Shown here piece after piece: positions 1 to 14,299 of a stretch of DNA of 64,000 nucleotides. This stretch comes from Glandiceps talaboti. Taxonomy: Eukaryota > Hemichordata > Enteropneusta > Spengelidae. The stretch covers positions 15,108,746 through 15,172,745 of the forward strand of contig NC_135555.1 in the NCBI RefSeq assembly GCF_964340395.1. Reading direction: 5' to 3'. The notes beneath the pieces are model-generated. The model had not been told where the DNA came from and ran no database searches. It saw only the letters and a program-made list of their open reading frames with translations. How positions within the stretch are numbered: position 1 is the stretch's first letter; every line of letters starts with the position of its first letter. The translations under genes and the position numbers were made by a program.

Positions 1-1399
1 ACCTTGTATTGTCCCTATCATTTATCACAGTCCAAATCTTCAAAGTGACAATGATATTATGTGCATACAGCAAAGACTTTATAACAGCAATTAATTTAAG
101 TAGAATATACACTTGTGAATGTCTAGTGTTGTATTCCTAGAGTGTTTAATGAAACCGTGGCTGTGAAATTGCTAAATAAAACAGTGTTTTTAGAGTTGGG
201 ACTGTGTGTTTGAAGAAGTATTTTCAATAGAACACTTTTCACACGCAGAGTATAATGAATATTTGCTGTTAGGTTGGACATATTGAAAATAGATTTGATG
301 CCTCAAGCAACATTTGGGATTAATGCATACGCGTGCTTTGATAGTAAAAGTAGTCTTGGACATAGCTCTGTTGTTTATTCATCAATGTGAGAGGGCGACT
401 TAATTAATTTGCAACAGATAGCCGAGAAATATTGATTGTCTGACAGTGCCGCTTTTTTAATGAGAACAGCAAAAATTGTAGACACGTCATCGCATACAGC
501 AATAACATGTGATTGCAAATTACTGCCTTCTGTTATATTACATCATGAAGCGTAATATGGTATAATTGAGATTCGTTGGAAGACTATATCAATGTTTTGA
601 GGTAAATAATTTAAGTAACATTCAGGATCCCTGACTATGCATTGTTGTCGGGACACGATGTTCCCAGTTTACTAAGTTCGACTAGACGCTATGAATGTAA
701 ATACTAAAGAATTGCAATTAAAAATCCAAGTAGACATGTACTCATTGAATCGTTCTTTAACACTCAAGCTTGTTGTAGCACATATACATACGTGTAATGG
801 ACTTTTGAGATTCTGATGTACACTCTAGCGTGACTTGGATGTTGATATAGATAAGGCCTTTCACGTGTTAGACTAAGTGAACTTCATGCCTAACTACTAC
901 CGACATATTTATTTTTTTTATCTATCTACAATCAAATGATCTCTCTGCGGCTTTTAGAAAGGTATGTTTCCTATACTGTCATGGATTCCTAATTGAATAC
1001 ATTTATCTCATGCGAATGCTTTCTACCGTTCGAAATTGTACGTACTGACCAGTACAACCGAAAATTTAAAAGTGAATTCAACCTAGAACCGTTTTAGTTT
1101 GCAGAAACCATTTTCATCATAAAAACAAGCTATACTCTTCAAAATTACAACATATTTGTTCTGTTCTACATTGTAAGATACCTCGTACGTGTGTGCAAAA
1201 TATAAAAATATACGACGAAATCTTTGAAAGCATCATGTTAAAGGCTTACACATTGAAAGCCATTAGCATATGTTTCTTGAAAGTCAAAGGTCTTTGAGCT
1301 GTCACTGTAACACATAGTATGTATAATAGAATTAGTTTATTACTACATTGTGGTTTTAATGTTTCATTACAAAATGGAATGCACCTGAAACAACATGCA
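1..1399. other. Gene-free AT-rich sequence
   Basis: No long open frame with coding features, no RNA gene and no clear repeat was seen. Confidence 0.6.
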
Positions 1400-1905
1400 T
1401 TCTTGCATAACAAAGATGTTACTGCTATCTTTTTATCAGATAACCAGACAGCGATCTTACTAAACATATGTATACATTTTACTGTTTGGCTAAAAAACAA
1501 ATTAAAATAAAAATAGTTACAGTTAGATCCTTTTACCTAGTAAATGAAATGCAGCAATGTTTGTAAGAGTTTCGAGAGCCAGATATTATGTAGTATTTTC
1601 TCCGTTATGTATTTCAGTTCCATCGATGACTGAACCCTCTTGTTGTTCAACAAATTGAATGAAATGTAGCAATGTTTAATAGTAAGATTTGTATTGAGCC
1701 AGACGATAAAATGTAGCAATGTGAGTAAGATTTTTATTGAGTCAGACGATAAAATGTAGCAATGTGAGTAAGATTTTTATTGAGTCAGACGATAAAATGT
1801 AGCAATGTGAGTAAGATTTTTGTCTCGCTGGTCGAAACAATGTAACAGTGTATGTTTAATAGTAAGATGTTTGTTATCAGCCGACGTTCTATTTCAGATA
1901 AACAT
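1400..1905. repeat. Foldback element, copy 1
   Basis: The right arm holds three near-identical 43-bp units starting at 1702, 1745 and 1788 (GACGATAAAATGTAGCAATG, then TGAGTAAGATTTTTATTGAG). The left arm (about 1405-1500) carries the same words in reverse orientation. The arms end near a GACG...TTTCAG motif shared with other copies. No coding content. Confidence 0.7.
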
Positions 1906-3197
1906 GTTTCTGTTCAAGACTCGTGCATTTGATGAGCCCAATGATCGAGGGGGTTAATGTGTAATACAGTTGACCATGATTTCTTGTATTTCTGTGTTCA
2001 GTTTCTTTTTTCTCATAACCATTCATCAAATTTAGGGGAAGGAAATCAAAGTTATGTTTTTTATTAAATGTGCGTCGTCACTTCATATTCTTTACTTTTA
2101 TCAACGACATTCAAAAACTATGGTTCTAAGACAACTTGATGAGATGTATGTGTTTTATAACCGAATCAGTCAAATAAAGATACGATGTAATACTGATAAA
2201 TATTAGAAGAAGAAAAAATGTGACATAATGATTTCACCGATTGTACTACCGGAAATTGACTCTAATGCATAGATATTGATTTATCGCTATAATATCCGTT
2301 TTTGATCCTAATCTTAGATTTCAGATATTAAAAAAAAATATATGTCATAAATTTTACAGACAAATTACAAAATTAAAAAAAAACCACGACGATTGAAGTA
2401 GAATGGGAATATTAGCAGTCATAATTACTATACTGTAAAGTATGGAACATGTGATCTCGTTACGTTTACTTTAGTTTAAAGCGGAAATTGAATAATACAT
2501 GAACGTCGAAGAAATAAACATTAAAGGGGCACAAGGTGTAATTGTATATTTTGTGCCGCAAAGTGTGTTGACTTTGTAAAAAGGTACTTGCAGTAATGTA
2601 CTTTACTGAAGCATACTTAAGTATATCTTGCAATTAATTGAACTCAAACGGGTATAAGATACGAATTGCAACTGATTATGATCCGATGACGTAATTTATC
2701 ATACGTTTAAGAAAAGTCGATTGAACCCCTACTGTGCAATCAACTATTCTAACAATGCCAGAAGGCACCTGTAATGCTATAGAAGCCATGCATCGACGTT
2801 AACACTATACTAGAATACAAAACAGTATAGTATACGTAGTTTAATCGAGTTTTTACATAATTATTCTCCTGAGTATAAAGCTTAAATAAACTCTGCCTGC
2901 ACCACTTTAATGCAAATAAAGTCTACTTTGCAATTTTAAAGACATTTGACTATAAACTAATTACGTTCAATTTTGATCAACGAAAACTGACAACCATTGG
3001 CAAATCCTAGTATAATCTTACATAGTTGTCATAACAACGTGTATAGCATGAAATCTTAATTTAGATACAATCTGACACTTTAATTACATATTGTGTAACA
3101 GATATGTACATCACGGATGCACTTAAACATTGTAGTGGCAAAATTGATAACGTATGACTTTTGCTTAGGAAATGACGATACAATGTAACCGCTGACG
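1906..3197. other. Gene-free sequence between foldback copies 1 and 2
   Basis: AT-rich, no recognisable feature. Confidence 0.55.
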
Positions 3198-3600
3198 TAA
3201 CGTGAAACAAATTGTCGTCTGACTCCAACAAAAATGTTTATAACATTATTGCTACAATGTATTGTATAGCCCAGCAAAAATCGTTATACAAACTATGCTA
3301 CATTGTATTGTTTGGCTCTACAAACATAATCTTATTTTATCGTCTGACATGACAGAAATTGAAATAACATTTTTGCATTTTTAATCCATTGACGTCATGC
3401 CTGAATATAAAGACTATATACTGATACAGTGTATATGATTTGGACACAATTTGTTTAGGTAGTGTTAGAATTTTGGTAGGATTTTTGTCACGCAAGACAA
3501 TGAGAGGGAACAGCTGTAGCAAAAATTTGTGTTAAATTGTAACACGGTTTATACTAAGACTTTTTGTTGAGTTTGACGATTCTTTATTTCAAGTGAGCCG
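3198..3600. repeat. Foldback element, copy 2
   Basis: The left end TGAAACAAATTGTCGTCTG is followed by two degenerate reverse units and a core with ATGACGTC..GTATATGATTTGG; the right end is GACGATTCTTTATTTCAAGT. The two ends are inverted relative to each other. Confidence 0.65.
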
Positions 3601-3960
3601 GCTTCTAAAGGATAATATAACAGCAGTAGTATGTAGAGTTCTACATTTTTTGAATCTCTTGCATAGAAAATTTAAAGTCGATATTACTCGTCTTGCATTT
3701 AAATGTTTACAAACACTTATACACAGCTAACACTAAACTATAGTCAATCGAGTCGATTCTTATCTTGTGAAACATCCTTTATTCTTCTCAGCAATAAAGT
3801 GTACTGTAAATCGATATACTAATCGATATAGTATAATGTTCTTGAGGTAGGTCTGAAGTTGATGATAATGTATACTGTACATTGATGTATAAAAGCTCAT
3901 CGCTTTTAAGCAATTCCAAGAGAAGAGATTATCAAAATTTTTATTATTTTGTAACTTTAA

Positions 3961-4374
3961 GGTGGCTGTTAACGTACATTGGTTTAATTACTTAACATGC
4001 ACTATTAGATCTTATCATTTCACCCTTTTTGCTATGTACATAAAATACATAATTATCTGTTACTTTGTCCAAGAAAAGTCAAACTTAATCTTGGGTGAAT
4101 TTAAGAAACAAATTAGGGATCACCGTACACATTTTCAAATAGAGGTCATGATGATATAAAAAAGTCACTTTAGAATCCAATATGGCCGCTGAATACTTTC
4201 CTAATATGGGGAAAATGAAAGCCTGTCAATTTTCTTGAAAACAAGATGGTGAACCTCAAAATGTTTTATATTATTTCAAAAAAATCAGGAACTATCTCTC
4301 ACGTGGCAAAGTTTGGAGAGATTCTGGGAACTTTGATTTTTTTAGGGAAACTGGATCGCTAGGTGCTTTCTACC
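3961..4374. mobile_element. TTAA-flanked MITE, copy A
   Basis: TTAA sits on both sides (3957-3960 and 4375-4378). The ends are GGTGGC and, inverted, GGTAGA. The right part (4111-4374) matches 59901-60153, sharing TTTAGAATCCAATATGGCCGC (first 20 bases from 4171). It is non-coding. TTAA target sites point to a piggyBac-type mobiliser by inference. Confidence 0.6.
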
Positions 4375-4379
4375 TTAAA

Positions 4380-6319
4380 AGTGAGAGTATGGGTCTGGAT
4401 TCACATCAATAGACCATTATCTACTGTTTGTACAATTTACCAATAACACGTTTTATGATCCAGCGTGGAGACTAATAGAATGCTACATATGTACCCATTA
4501 AACACACAAATGTCTATCACTACGCTAAACTACGATGAAGGAAAATAAACTACACACAAATGGTACTCTTATATACATGTTGAAGTCGCTCCTTTCCGAT
4601 CTCTGTTGTCATTATGCCATGCATAATCCATTAACTCGAAACGAATTTCAATGACTCCATGATAACTGTGAAACCCCGGAAGGTTTCCGTTGCACAAGTA
4701 TTCCCTAAACGATAACTATATTTTAAAATTTAATGTCATTAAATGAATATGGGAGAGCAATATGACTTGTAAAGGGTAACATGATATAATTACAAAGTCC
4801 CCTCTCTCCATTCCATCAATTATTACGTCACACCTCTCGTTTACTGATGTTATGTATTTATAAGTAATGCGTGGCGACAACGATCAATCTTTACGTTTCG
4901 TGACAATCTATTAAGCCAGCCGAATGATTAGGAAAAAAACAAATTACGAGCAATGTAGAATTAACAGATGAAAAAAGAGACGAGAGCTGTGAGCAATAGG
5001 CAATAAACCATTTCTTCAATAAATGTGGCGCACACGAAAAACATTCGGTCATGTAGTAATAATGAGTGGAATGGAAGCAAAACGTTAGCAAAAGGAAATA
5101 TGGAAAACATAGTAGTGCAAAAAACACGATATGAAAGTCTTTTAAAAAGGTGATAGTTCGTCCTACCTCGTTAAACAAGTGTGAATGATCACACGGTTAT
5201 GTTCATTTCATCCTAGATACACAGGTGCAGGAGTGAATTACACCGACAGTATACCTTATATGATCGATCTGGACTGTTCCATTGTCCAACAGGGGCTGAT
5301 GGTCGATGTGCTTATGCTGCCATTTCGAGGCCGGGTCGATATAATCCAATCCTTTGCTACCTAATTTAAAATCATCATATAAACTTAAAAATAGACTTAA
5401 ATATATGTCTTCTCAATTAATTTTGAGTAATGTTTCGATAATGCCCACGTAATATGCATATAATTCATGCGCAAAACTTGAACACATATAATATGCGCAA
5501 TATATGCTTCATTCTGCATAATATTTGAATATATATGATATTTGCGAAACATGGTGTAAAATTTGCCTAATTGCGTGATTTTAGAGTACATTTGCGTAAT
5601 GTCTACGAATAATTTGCATAATGATAATTTGATATATAACATTTGCGAAGCACTTGCTTAATATACCTGCTGACTTTCTGTTATTGCTTAATGTATATAA
5701 TGCATTTAGACCATGTAAGTTATATGACGGGCAATTAAAATACAGCGATATTCGAAAATTAAGAATCTAATAAACCAAGTGACGTCACTAAATGAAACGA
5801 TTAAAATACGGACATTATCTTGTATTGCACAGTGGAAGGATCGATTTATTGCAGATAGCATCAACTTTATACTCGATGGTTAGAAATAAATAATTATGTT
5901 TATATTCACGGTGGAACAACGTGTATGTTGTTTGTATGATCGACCACACATTAGCTGGAAAACTTATGTGACGGCAAAAAACTGACATTATATTGACTAT
6001 GTGGTTACTTTCTACTTGTAACTATGTGTGTAACTTTCAATATCACTCAGCCAGAATGATTCCTTGAGTAGAAATACAATCTATAGCTACTTCATAGTGA
6101 AAAGCTATCCGTGTCATACAGGGAGAAGAGTTCAAAGTATTGATATTTTAGCAGTAAGTCTGGTATATGTAACGAGATCCTGTCCACAGAATGCGTTTCT
6201 GATGTACTAGAAATGTTTCAACATTCCTGAGAAGGATAATGTATTACTGATGAGTGCATTATAAACATACCTTTTAACTCAGCGACATATACAATATATT
6301 CAATGGGGCCACTTAAGTA
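4380..6319. other. Gene-free sequence
   Basis: Short open frames only; contains the degenerate TTTGCRTAAT stretch. Confidence 0.55.
5409..5680. repeat. Degenerate TTTGCRTAAT-rich stretch
   Basis: Words such as TTGCGTAATG, TTTGCATAATG, ATATGCGCAATATATG and TTGCCTAATTGCG recur about every 20-30 bp. It looks like an eroded tandem repeat; no gene. Confidence 0.4.
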
Positions 6320-7125
6320 CGTTGAAACAAATAGTTGCCTGGCTCGACAAGAACCTATATACTAACATTACATTGTATTGGCTGGTTTAACAAATATCTT
6401 AATAAAATTGCTAAATATTAGGGTAACCCAATTTTTTTTATGTTTCTCATTACTTTTCCATAACAACTATGGGTCTGTCGTTCGATATAATTTAAAATTA
6501 AAAGTAAAAAAAATCATCTTCATGTTTCTCTGCCTCTTGTTTTCATCCTCTCTATTTTTATTTTATTTTATTTTTTGTAACAGCCCCTTTCCCATTGCTT
6601 CTCTTCTAACGCCCCCCCCCCCCCACTTGAATAACTTCCGTCATAAAAGAAATGCTCTGTTCGTGAACAAGCGTCGCCGCCACCGCCGTGTGTATGACCT
6701 CAATAGTCCAAACACTTGCTTATTCTTGCGCTGTTCCTCACAATATTAGCGGTGGGCGAAATTTTTTCTTTGGGTCGGAACTGAAAATTTGAGTTGGTCA
6801 GGTAATGAGAAACAGAAAAAAGGATCATCCTTATCGACTGGCACCACAAAAATAGTGTGAAAGTGTTACACTTTAACCCATCTACATGCTTGTAAGAGCA
6901 ATGTGTACATTATGTAATGGCGATGATAAGCTGTTTTGATGGTAGCTCACGCAAAAGTAAATGTAGCGATGTTGATAAGATTGTTTAGCCATACAAGACG
7001 ATGAATATAATCATTGTTAGTAAGATTTTTGTCACAGACGATACACTGTAGCACTATATGGCACAAAGATATTTGTCAAGTTAAGATTTTTGTTGATGCA
7101 GACGACAATTTGTATCAAGTCACTT
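6320..7125. repeat. Foldback element, copy 3 (with a longer middle)
   Basis: Reverse units at 6320-6420 (GTTGAAACAAATAGTTGCC, TAACATTACATTGTATTGGC) and forward units at 6955-7125 ending GACGACAATTTGTATCAAGT. The 500-bp middle, with a poly-C tract at 6611, is not shared with the other copies. Confidence 0.55.
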
Positions 7126-7257
7126 GCTTCGATCCATTGTAATAATGATGAGAAACCATAAAGTAACTTTCATATTTTGCATTGACCTTCAACGCTTCTA
7201 CCATCTAGTACCCATACGCATGAATGTATGTACTACAAAACCTGAAACATGAAACCT

Positions 7258-7725
7258 GAAGCAAAAGCTTAACAACGTACATTGCTACATTTTATCATCT
7301 GATCAGATATGTACTTCAGCGATGTTGCTAAATCTTATCGTCTGACGCGACAAAAATCCATTTCCACGTGTTATCGTCTGGCATGACAACGATTGCAGTA
7401 CAATTGGTACAATTTGAGGCAATCTGCAATTCATTGTCCCAAAAATATCACAATTTTAGGCAATCTGCAATTCATTGTCCCAAAAATATCACAATGAACT
7501 GACCAACGCTAGGTTTACTTCCATCCGTTGTCCTTGTACATTTAACTATAACTAGTGACGTGGTAGCCCACTGTCAGTTGAAAGAAACTGTAGCAATGTT
7601 GGTTAAGATGTATGTAACACCAGACAATTAAAAAAGCAATGCTGGTCAGATTTTGGTTAGACGATAAAAATGAAACAATGTAGCAACATTTTTGTCCAGC
7701 CAAGCAACATTTATTCCAAGTTTCT
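7258..7725. repeat. Foldback element, copy 4
   Basis: Reverse units at 7278-7405 (CATTGCTACATTTTATCATC, TTATCGTCTGGCATGACAA) and forward units at 7590-7720 (CTGTAGCAATGTTGGTTAAG), ending ..TTTATTCCAAGTTTC. The 41-bp tandem duplication lies between the arms. Confidence 0.6.
7418..7499. repeat. 41-bp direct tandem duplication
   Basis: GGCAATCTGCAATTCATTGT and the following 21 bp occur twice in a row (starts at 7418 and 7459) almost without difference, so the duplication is recent. Confidence 0.9.
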
Positions 7726-8031
7726 TGATTTTCATTGTAGTAGCTAAAAGACCCATTTTAGTGATAAAATCAAATATTTGTGAATTACGTTCACATCTTA
7801 TCAAGATCTAGCAAGATGTTTGTCATTTTCGTCACGAATTACAATATACACTTTCCAGGTAATCAAGACGCAAGACAAATGCCGCCAGTGCAATGTCATA
7901 TGATACAATGACAATTATTATACGATACTGTCTACTTTGATCTATGCCTCTGATGACGACGCCACCATTACCATTGCAATCTAAGATACATTTATCAACT
8001 ACTCGACCACTTGTGTCATCGATGTGTATTG

Positions 8032-8165
8032 TATTGTATGTATGTATGTATGTATGTATGTATGTATGTATGTATGTATGTATGGACGTACGTACGTACG
8101 TACGTACGTACGTACGTACGTATGTATGTATGTATGTTATATGTATGTATGTATGTATCTGTATC

Positions 8166-8197
<32 letters not shown>

Positions 8198-8253
8198 TGT
8201 ACGTACATACGTACGTACGTGTACTATTACGTACGTATATACTGTGTACGTAC

Positions 8254-8288
<35 letters not shown>
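8032..8288. repeat. (ATGT)n, (ACGT)n and (GA)n microsatellite
   Basis: ATGT units with a block of ACGT units (8087-8120) and a terminal GA run. Open frames over it (CMYV repeats) are translation artefacts. Confidence 0.97.
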
Positions 8289-8289
<1 letters not shown>

Positions 8290-8290
<1 letters not shown>

Positions 8291-9024
8291 TGACTTGATA
8301 GAATGTCAGCATGCATTTAAAAGTCAAAATACATTATTTATATTATCTATCAAGGACTAGCTTAGTAAAACATCATTATATATTAGATTGTGTCTTTAAT
8401 TGAAATATATTAGGTGATGAAATTGAATTGAGATTACTTAGGGGGCTAATTTATCTTTATATAAAGGTTGAAACCCAGTCCTACAGGTTTGTGAAATAGG
8501 ACTACGACATACAAATAATCATTATATGTAATGGAATAAATGCAAATTATACGTAGAACAAGCAGTGAGTAAGGTGCGACCAAAAATGTTTACTGTGTTA
8601 TCTTTTGAAGTGCGGGGCATATTGAAACAATCTGTATTATAATTAGGCATATCATTGGATAGGTCGTAGTTTTGTACAAATATCTCTGTATTGTGCATGG
8701 AAATACTCACTTATCTGTGAAGCTACTAATGAACGTATAATTGCTTAAGAATGACGAAAAGTATTGGTTCTCAATAAACCTTTAGGTTTCTAATTCATTG
8801 TAATTATCTTTCACCGTGTTAACAGATTTACATCATCGGGCCAGGTATTATTTGAATGTATGAATAAAGTAAACATGAATACAGGCGTGCTTCCATGGAT
8901 AGTCTATTTGAAAAATCGGTACCTTTTTTAGCATGAATTATGATATCTGTATACGATACGTACGATTTCTGTAGCTCGAACGGCCGTGTTCAGATTTTGA
9001 TATGTGGTATGTTTGGTGGATGGA
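8290..9024. other. Gene-free sequence between microsatellites
   Basis: Nothing recognised. Confidence 0.55.
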
Positions 9025-9535
<511 letters not shown>

Positions 9536-9828
9536 GGATGGTTTGCAGTTAACTAGGCATCCCCTGTTCACCAAAAAATGTTTTTCGTGGAAATTTGGTA
9601 TATCGGGCCTGATCCCTTCCGCTGATCTTTTATCGATCTCCAGTGTCTCTTCAAATATCCGAAGATTTCTCTGAAGGATACTTAGCCGTTACATGTATTT
9701 GGAACGTCTCTTGGGGGATGAAAACATCTCAGGCGGAAGGAAAAACAAAAAATATTCAATCTTAGAATATTGCGAAATGATAAGCAATACCCATTCATTC
9801 CCTGCCATCTACATAGACCTGTGATAAA

Positions 9829-10180
9829 AGAACTTCGTCTGCCCCCTCAAATTATCTTTCTAACATTGCTACATTGAATCGTCTGGTTTGAAAAAAAATT
9901 TAACATAATGTTACTACATTTAATCGTCTGGCTTGACAAAAATCTTGTTAGCATTGCTAAATCTTATCGCCTGGCGCCACACAAATTGAAGTATGTTTGT
10001 TAGATTTAGATCTAATGACATGCCTGAAAAAGTACACTTTGTTACGATGTGTATGCATTTTGATGACGATTGACTCAAATAATGGTAGCTCACAGAACAA
10101 CGATGTAGCAATATTGTTGAGATCGTTATGTCACGTGATGAAAAGAAACTGTGTTACAGTTACAACCAAGATCAGGGTTG
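9829..10180. repeat. Foldback element, copy 5
   Basis: Reverse units at 9831-9970 (AACTTCGTCTG, TAACATTGCTACATTGAATC, GTCTGGCTTGACAAAAATC), then the core TTTAGATCTAATGACATGCC shared with copy 7, then one forward unit GATGTAGCAATATTGTTGAG. The right end is not clear. Confidence 0.65.
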
Positions 10181-10589
10181 TATGGAAAGTGTAGTCTTCG
10201 CAACATCATTATAACTGAACCAATTGTAATGTTTTTCTCTTTGAGTATACCACTCAGTGGAACCGTCATCGAAACATATTTTTCACATGTATCAGTACTT
10301 GTGAGACAAGTACGTTACAATGTATCACTCTCATTGCGTTCGCTAATGATAAGTTACCCAACCTCCACAAGGTTGTTGTGTTTGGTAAACAGATAAGAGG
10401 TTTTATATCAACAATTGGTTTCACTATAAAAGTATAAAATGTTATCACCTATATTGAAATGACAGTCTCAAAACAATATTACGGACTCAATAGTAAGTCG
10501 GCAGAAATGCACTAATTGAGCTGCGTTTGCAAAGGGAAAAACTAAAGGTTGCTTCAATTATAATCTTAGTTGTAAAATCACAAAAAATG

Positions 10590-10920
10590 AATCAAAATGT
10601 CTTCTGCCTCGACAATATTCTTACTAACACTGCTACATGTTATCGTCTGGCTCAACAAAAATCCTACCAACAGTGCTACATTTTATCATATAGCTCAGTA
10701 AACTTTTTACTAATAGTAAGAGGTATTTGTCGACCAAGACGATAAATCGTAGCAAAGTTAATAAGATTCTTTGTTGAGTGAGAGGATTCATAAAAGTTAA
10801 TGTAATACTGTTTTAAGATTTTTATTGGACCAGTGATAAAATGTAGCAGTGTTCGTACCTTTGTCGAGCCAGGCGAAGTTTAGTTTCAAGTTGAGTGCTT
10901 TTGTTTCTACTCCACTGATT
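10590..10920. repeat. Foldback element, copy 6
   Basis: Compact copy with almost no core: reverse units at 10597-10700 (TTATCGTCTGGCTCAACAAA) turn directly into forward units at 10735-10885 (GATAAAATGTAGCAGTG), with the end GCGAAGTTTAGTTTCAAGT. Confidence 0.7.
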
Positions 10921-12009
10921 TCCATTGTTACAGTATCAAGCGTAGTGAGTATAATAACCGTTGTAATTTCGTTCTTTCATTGATTGCGTCACATTTATCT
11001 ATCTATACTTAACCAGAAGTTGGCCCAGAGGATCCTGTGTTTTTCAAAATGGTTCATTTGAACTGAGATCACATATTGAACTATTTCATGTGTACTTGTG
11101 TTTGAAGGTAGCTTGTATATGTCACGAGAGTTGAACCGGTAGATGGCGTCCTTCTGACAACTGTGTCATTCGCACAACACGAATCAAATAGTTTTTGTTA
11201 TTTTTCTGAATCTTGCAAGAAGACTTGCGATAAAATATCTACCCAACTTTTCTTTTTTTTCAGAAATCGTGAGCTAATTCTTTGCTCTTTATATATCTGC
11301 TTGGAGATTGAACTAGTCTTAAGAATACTTCTGTATATATTTCTGGATAATGTGTACCATAATTCCGGAGAGTAGAAAAGATAAAGAAAACATTCAACTT
11401 TGGAATTATGATCTCTTAATGAATACGTTTTGATAAAATCTCAATGTGTATTTTGTTTCACTTTAAAGAAAATACACAAGGTGTAAATATTTTAACTCAT
11501 TCTCTGGCCAGGAATGTAGATTTTTAACCGCTCTACGGCCACCAATGATATGAATAACGAGTAGATATATATACTGTATACTTTCCCTTCACTCTTGACT
11601 TTTGTGGGATTTATCACAATAGGCTCTGTACAAATCAGGCTTGGCTATACACCGTTAGCTGTAAAGGTCATCAGTCACATGGTTACCATGGTAACGATAC
11701 AATAACGTCATATCGTACAATGATCGTTTGACTGCACATGTGGGATTGACACCTGAGGAAACACATGGAAACAATCCCCTGACAATTTACGATGGATACC
11801 CCGAGTTCCTTCAACATGTTCAATACTCCTGCTATGTTCATCCTGTTTAAGTTTGAAACACGCAATCAATTTCCTCCCCAAATACAAAATGGATAATTCC
11901 ATTTCATTTTTTTACAGGAGCCAACCAGTAACTTTCATTTTTGGGGCTAAATTTGAAATCTTTAGAATAGGCTAATTGTGGCCGTATGAAAATGCAAAGT
12001 CAGTTATGT
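10921..12009. other. Gene-free sequence
   Basis: Nothing recognised beyond short open frames without coding character. Confidence 0.5.
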
Positions 12010-12450
12010 TGAAATAAACTGTCGTCTGGTTCGATAAAAATCTTACTAACCATTGCTATATTTTATTATTGGTTTAACAAAAATGTTGACTACCATTGCT
12101 ACATTTGGCTTTTATTGACAGACTACAAATGCTCAATTGTGTCGTTTTCTTGGTCAAAAATCATTTATTTTTTTTATTAATATTACTACATTTTATCGCC
12201 TGACGCCACATACAGTTGTATATATTTAAATCTAATGACAAGCCATACAGAAGTATGAGTGGTTACAATGTATATGATTTGGCAACGAACCACAAAGATT
12301 AGCAACATGTAGCAATGTTGGTGCCAGATGGTATCAAGATGCCGTTTTAGTTATCTTTTTGTGGAGCCAGACGATAAAATGTGGCAATGTGAAAGATTGT
12401 AGTTGAATCAGACGACGTTAAGTGTCAAATCTACTTGATAACATTGTGGG
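12010..12450. repeat. Foldback element, copy 7
   Basis: Left end GTTGAAATAAACTGTCGTC, reverse units to about 12200, core TTTAAATCTAATGACAAGCC, then forward units (GACGATAAAATGTGGCAATG), ending GACGACGTTAAGTGTCAAA. Confidence 0.7.
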
Positions 12451-14299
12451 AATGTAAAAAATGCTTTTCAGCAGAATTCATGTATGGGTACATTGCAAAT
12501 GTAAGACATCTAACGAAAAACTCATCAAATAATTATGTAATTTAGTAGCTTAGTCGTAGTCGATGAGGTGTTAGTGGCGATGGTGCTGGTGTTGCTGGTA
12601 GTGCTGGTGGAGGTGCACGTGGTGGTGGATAAATGTGCGTAGAACGAGACGACATATTATATTGTACAGGGTCACCCAAACTGCGAAGCATTCCCAGCTT
12701 CCAACAACTGGAATGTGGACGCCTTGTTTTCACTATAGACATTCAAATATATGCAAGTGTCGAAAGAACCACGCAACTATAACATCTACCTGTATGATTA
12801 ATAGTAACATCCCTACGGCATTGTATCGAATCAGTAAAAACATTTTGACCTTTATCATATCCCATTGCACACTCTTAATACATTAGAGCAGAAAGTCTTT
12901 TTTTCAAACTTCCACAATGAAGGCAATTTATCTAATTATTATTTTAATCATTCTATTCCAATAATCCTTGAAACAAGAAATTATTCATAGATTCGAATAA
13001 TTTTAAAATGCTCATCCAATATTTATTATTCTTATTTCATGGCTAAAGCTCGAGTGGCGTGTTTCATAGAAACGTGTTACATGTATTTTTAAATGCATTG
13101 AGATGTTCTACAAATAGTGCGAGTCAACTAGTGGGCGCCAGAGGGCGGTATATCCTCGACATCTTCGTAGTTTCCACGGAAGGAACATCATACTGTAATA
13201 GCGCCATTGTTCTTTCAGCTGCCTGTAATTAGTCATTATTCGACACTTTTGATCTTTTATAACTCTTAATGTTGTCTTCTTTGAATACTATTTGCGAAAT
13301 GTACACATTTGTTGTAAATATTATTACTTCATGACAGCTGAGAGTTCACTGTAACCTCGCTACAACAAAACTTCACGAATATCAGAAAATTGTGTGCTGT
13401 CATCTGTAACACTAGCATCGATGAATATTCACTTTACATACACACTAAATAATCATCACTCCTAAGAGCTTCTGCTAAAATTAATAACTCCTGTACCCCT
13501 TTTTAATTTTTTTCAATGATTATATAGCTCGGGTATAATCTTTTGCGTTGTGAGACTTTAATGAGATATGAGTAATCTCGAACTTGGGATATTCTAATAT
13601 GACATGAATTTTCATTTATAGATGGAAATATATCCTCAGTATCTTCCTAGTTCCGATATTATACCATGTCGTTTATAGAACGCTGAATATAAACATGATA
13701 TAATTCAGATAATAGAAAGGGTACCCCTGAACTTCACCATGTATAAGGACAATAGTATGCACCCCTATATTTTTCATATACGGACACATACATATACACC
13801 TAAAAAAAGACGACTATACAGATTTGTATTCAGTTTTGGTACGTGACAGGAGTATGTTAAACGCACGCTCTTCCGGGTCATGATCGATCGACTGTAAGTC
13901 CTGAGATTTAAACCACAACGTATACAACGCAGGTAATCGGTTACATGTCTCTATTACTTATATGATCACTATCGGTATCCCTATGGCAACGTACCAAATC
14001 CACTGAACCATTTTACCTCTTAAATTATCAGGACACAACCAATAATTTTCTACGAATTTCTACAACTGGGAAAAAAACCCGAAGAAAATGGTCGCTTTCT
14101 TGCCATTTTGTTTGATGTTTTGTTATATCAATCGCAAGTTAACAACTCTATATAGAGATGTGTCTTGTTATCTTCCAAAAAATGACGTTGCCGAGATCTA
14201 GAGATGACAGCATATCGATATATTCCTGGACGGGCTGTCCCCCACCCCCACCCCACCCGTCAACTAAGCGTTTGATTCGTTCAACTCACATCCGAATAC
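12451..14299. other. Gene-free sequence
   Basis: Contains a GGT-rich patch near 12560-12630 and a C-rich patch near 14240; no gene seen. Confidence 0.5.

Noticed and set aside
1702-1830. CRISPR-like direct repeats
   Set aside because: Units are contiguous without variable spacers, and the genome is eukaryotic; it is a tandem repeat in a foldback arm.
6378-6749. 123-residue frame with hydrophobic and basic parts
   Set aside because: Begins inside a foldback arm and crosses a poly-C tract; no domain or splice context.
7944-8360. Overlapping open frames on both strands reading CMYV, IHTY and RTYV repeats (also near 31.8, 34.5, 38.4 and 56 kb)
   Set aside because: They are translations of (ATGT)n and (ACGT)n microsatellites and are open in several frames at once.
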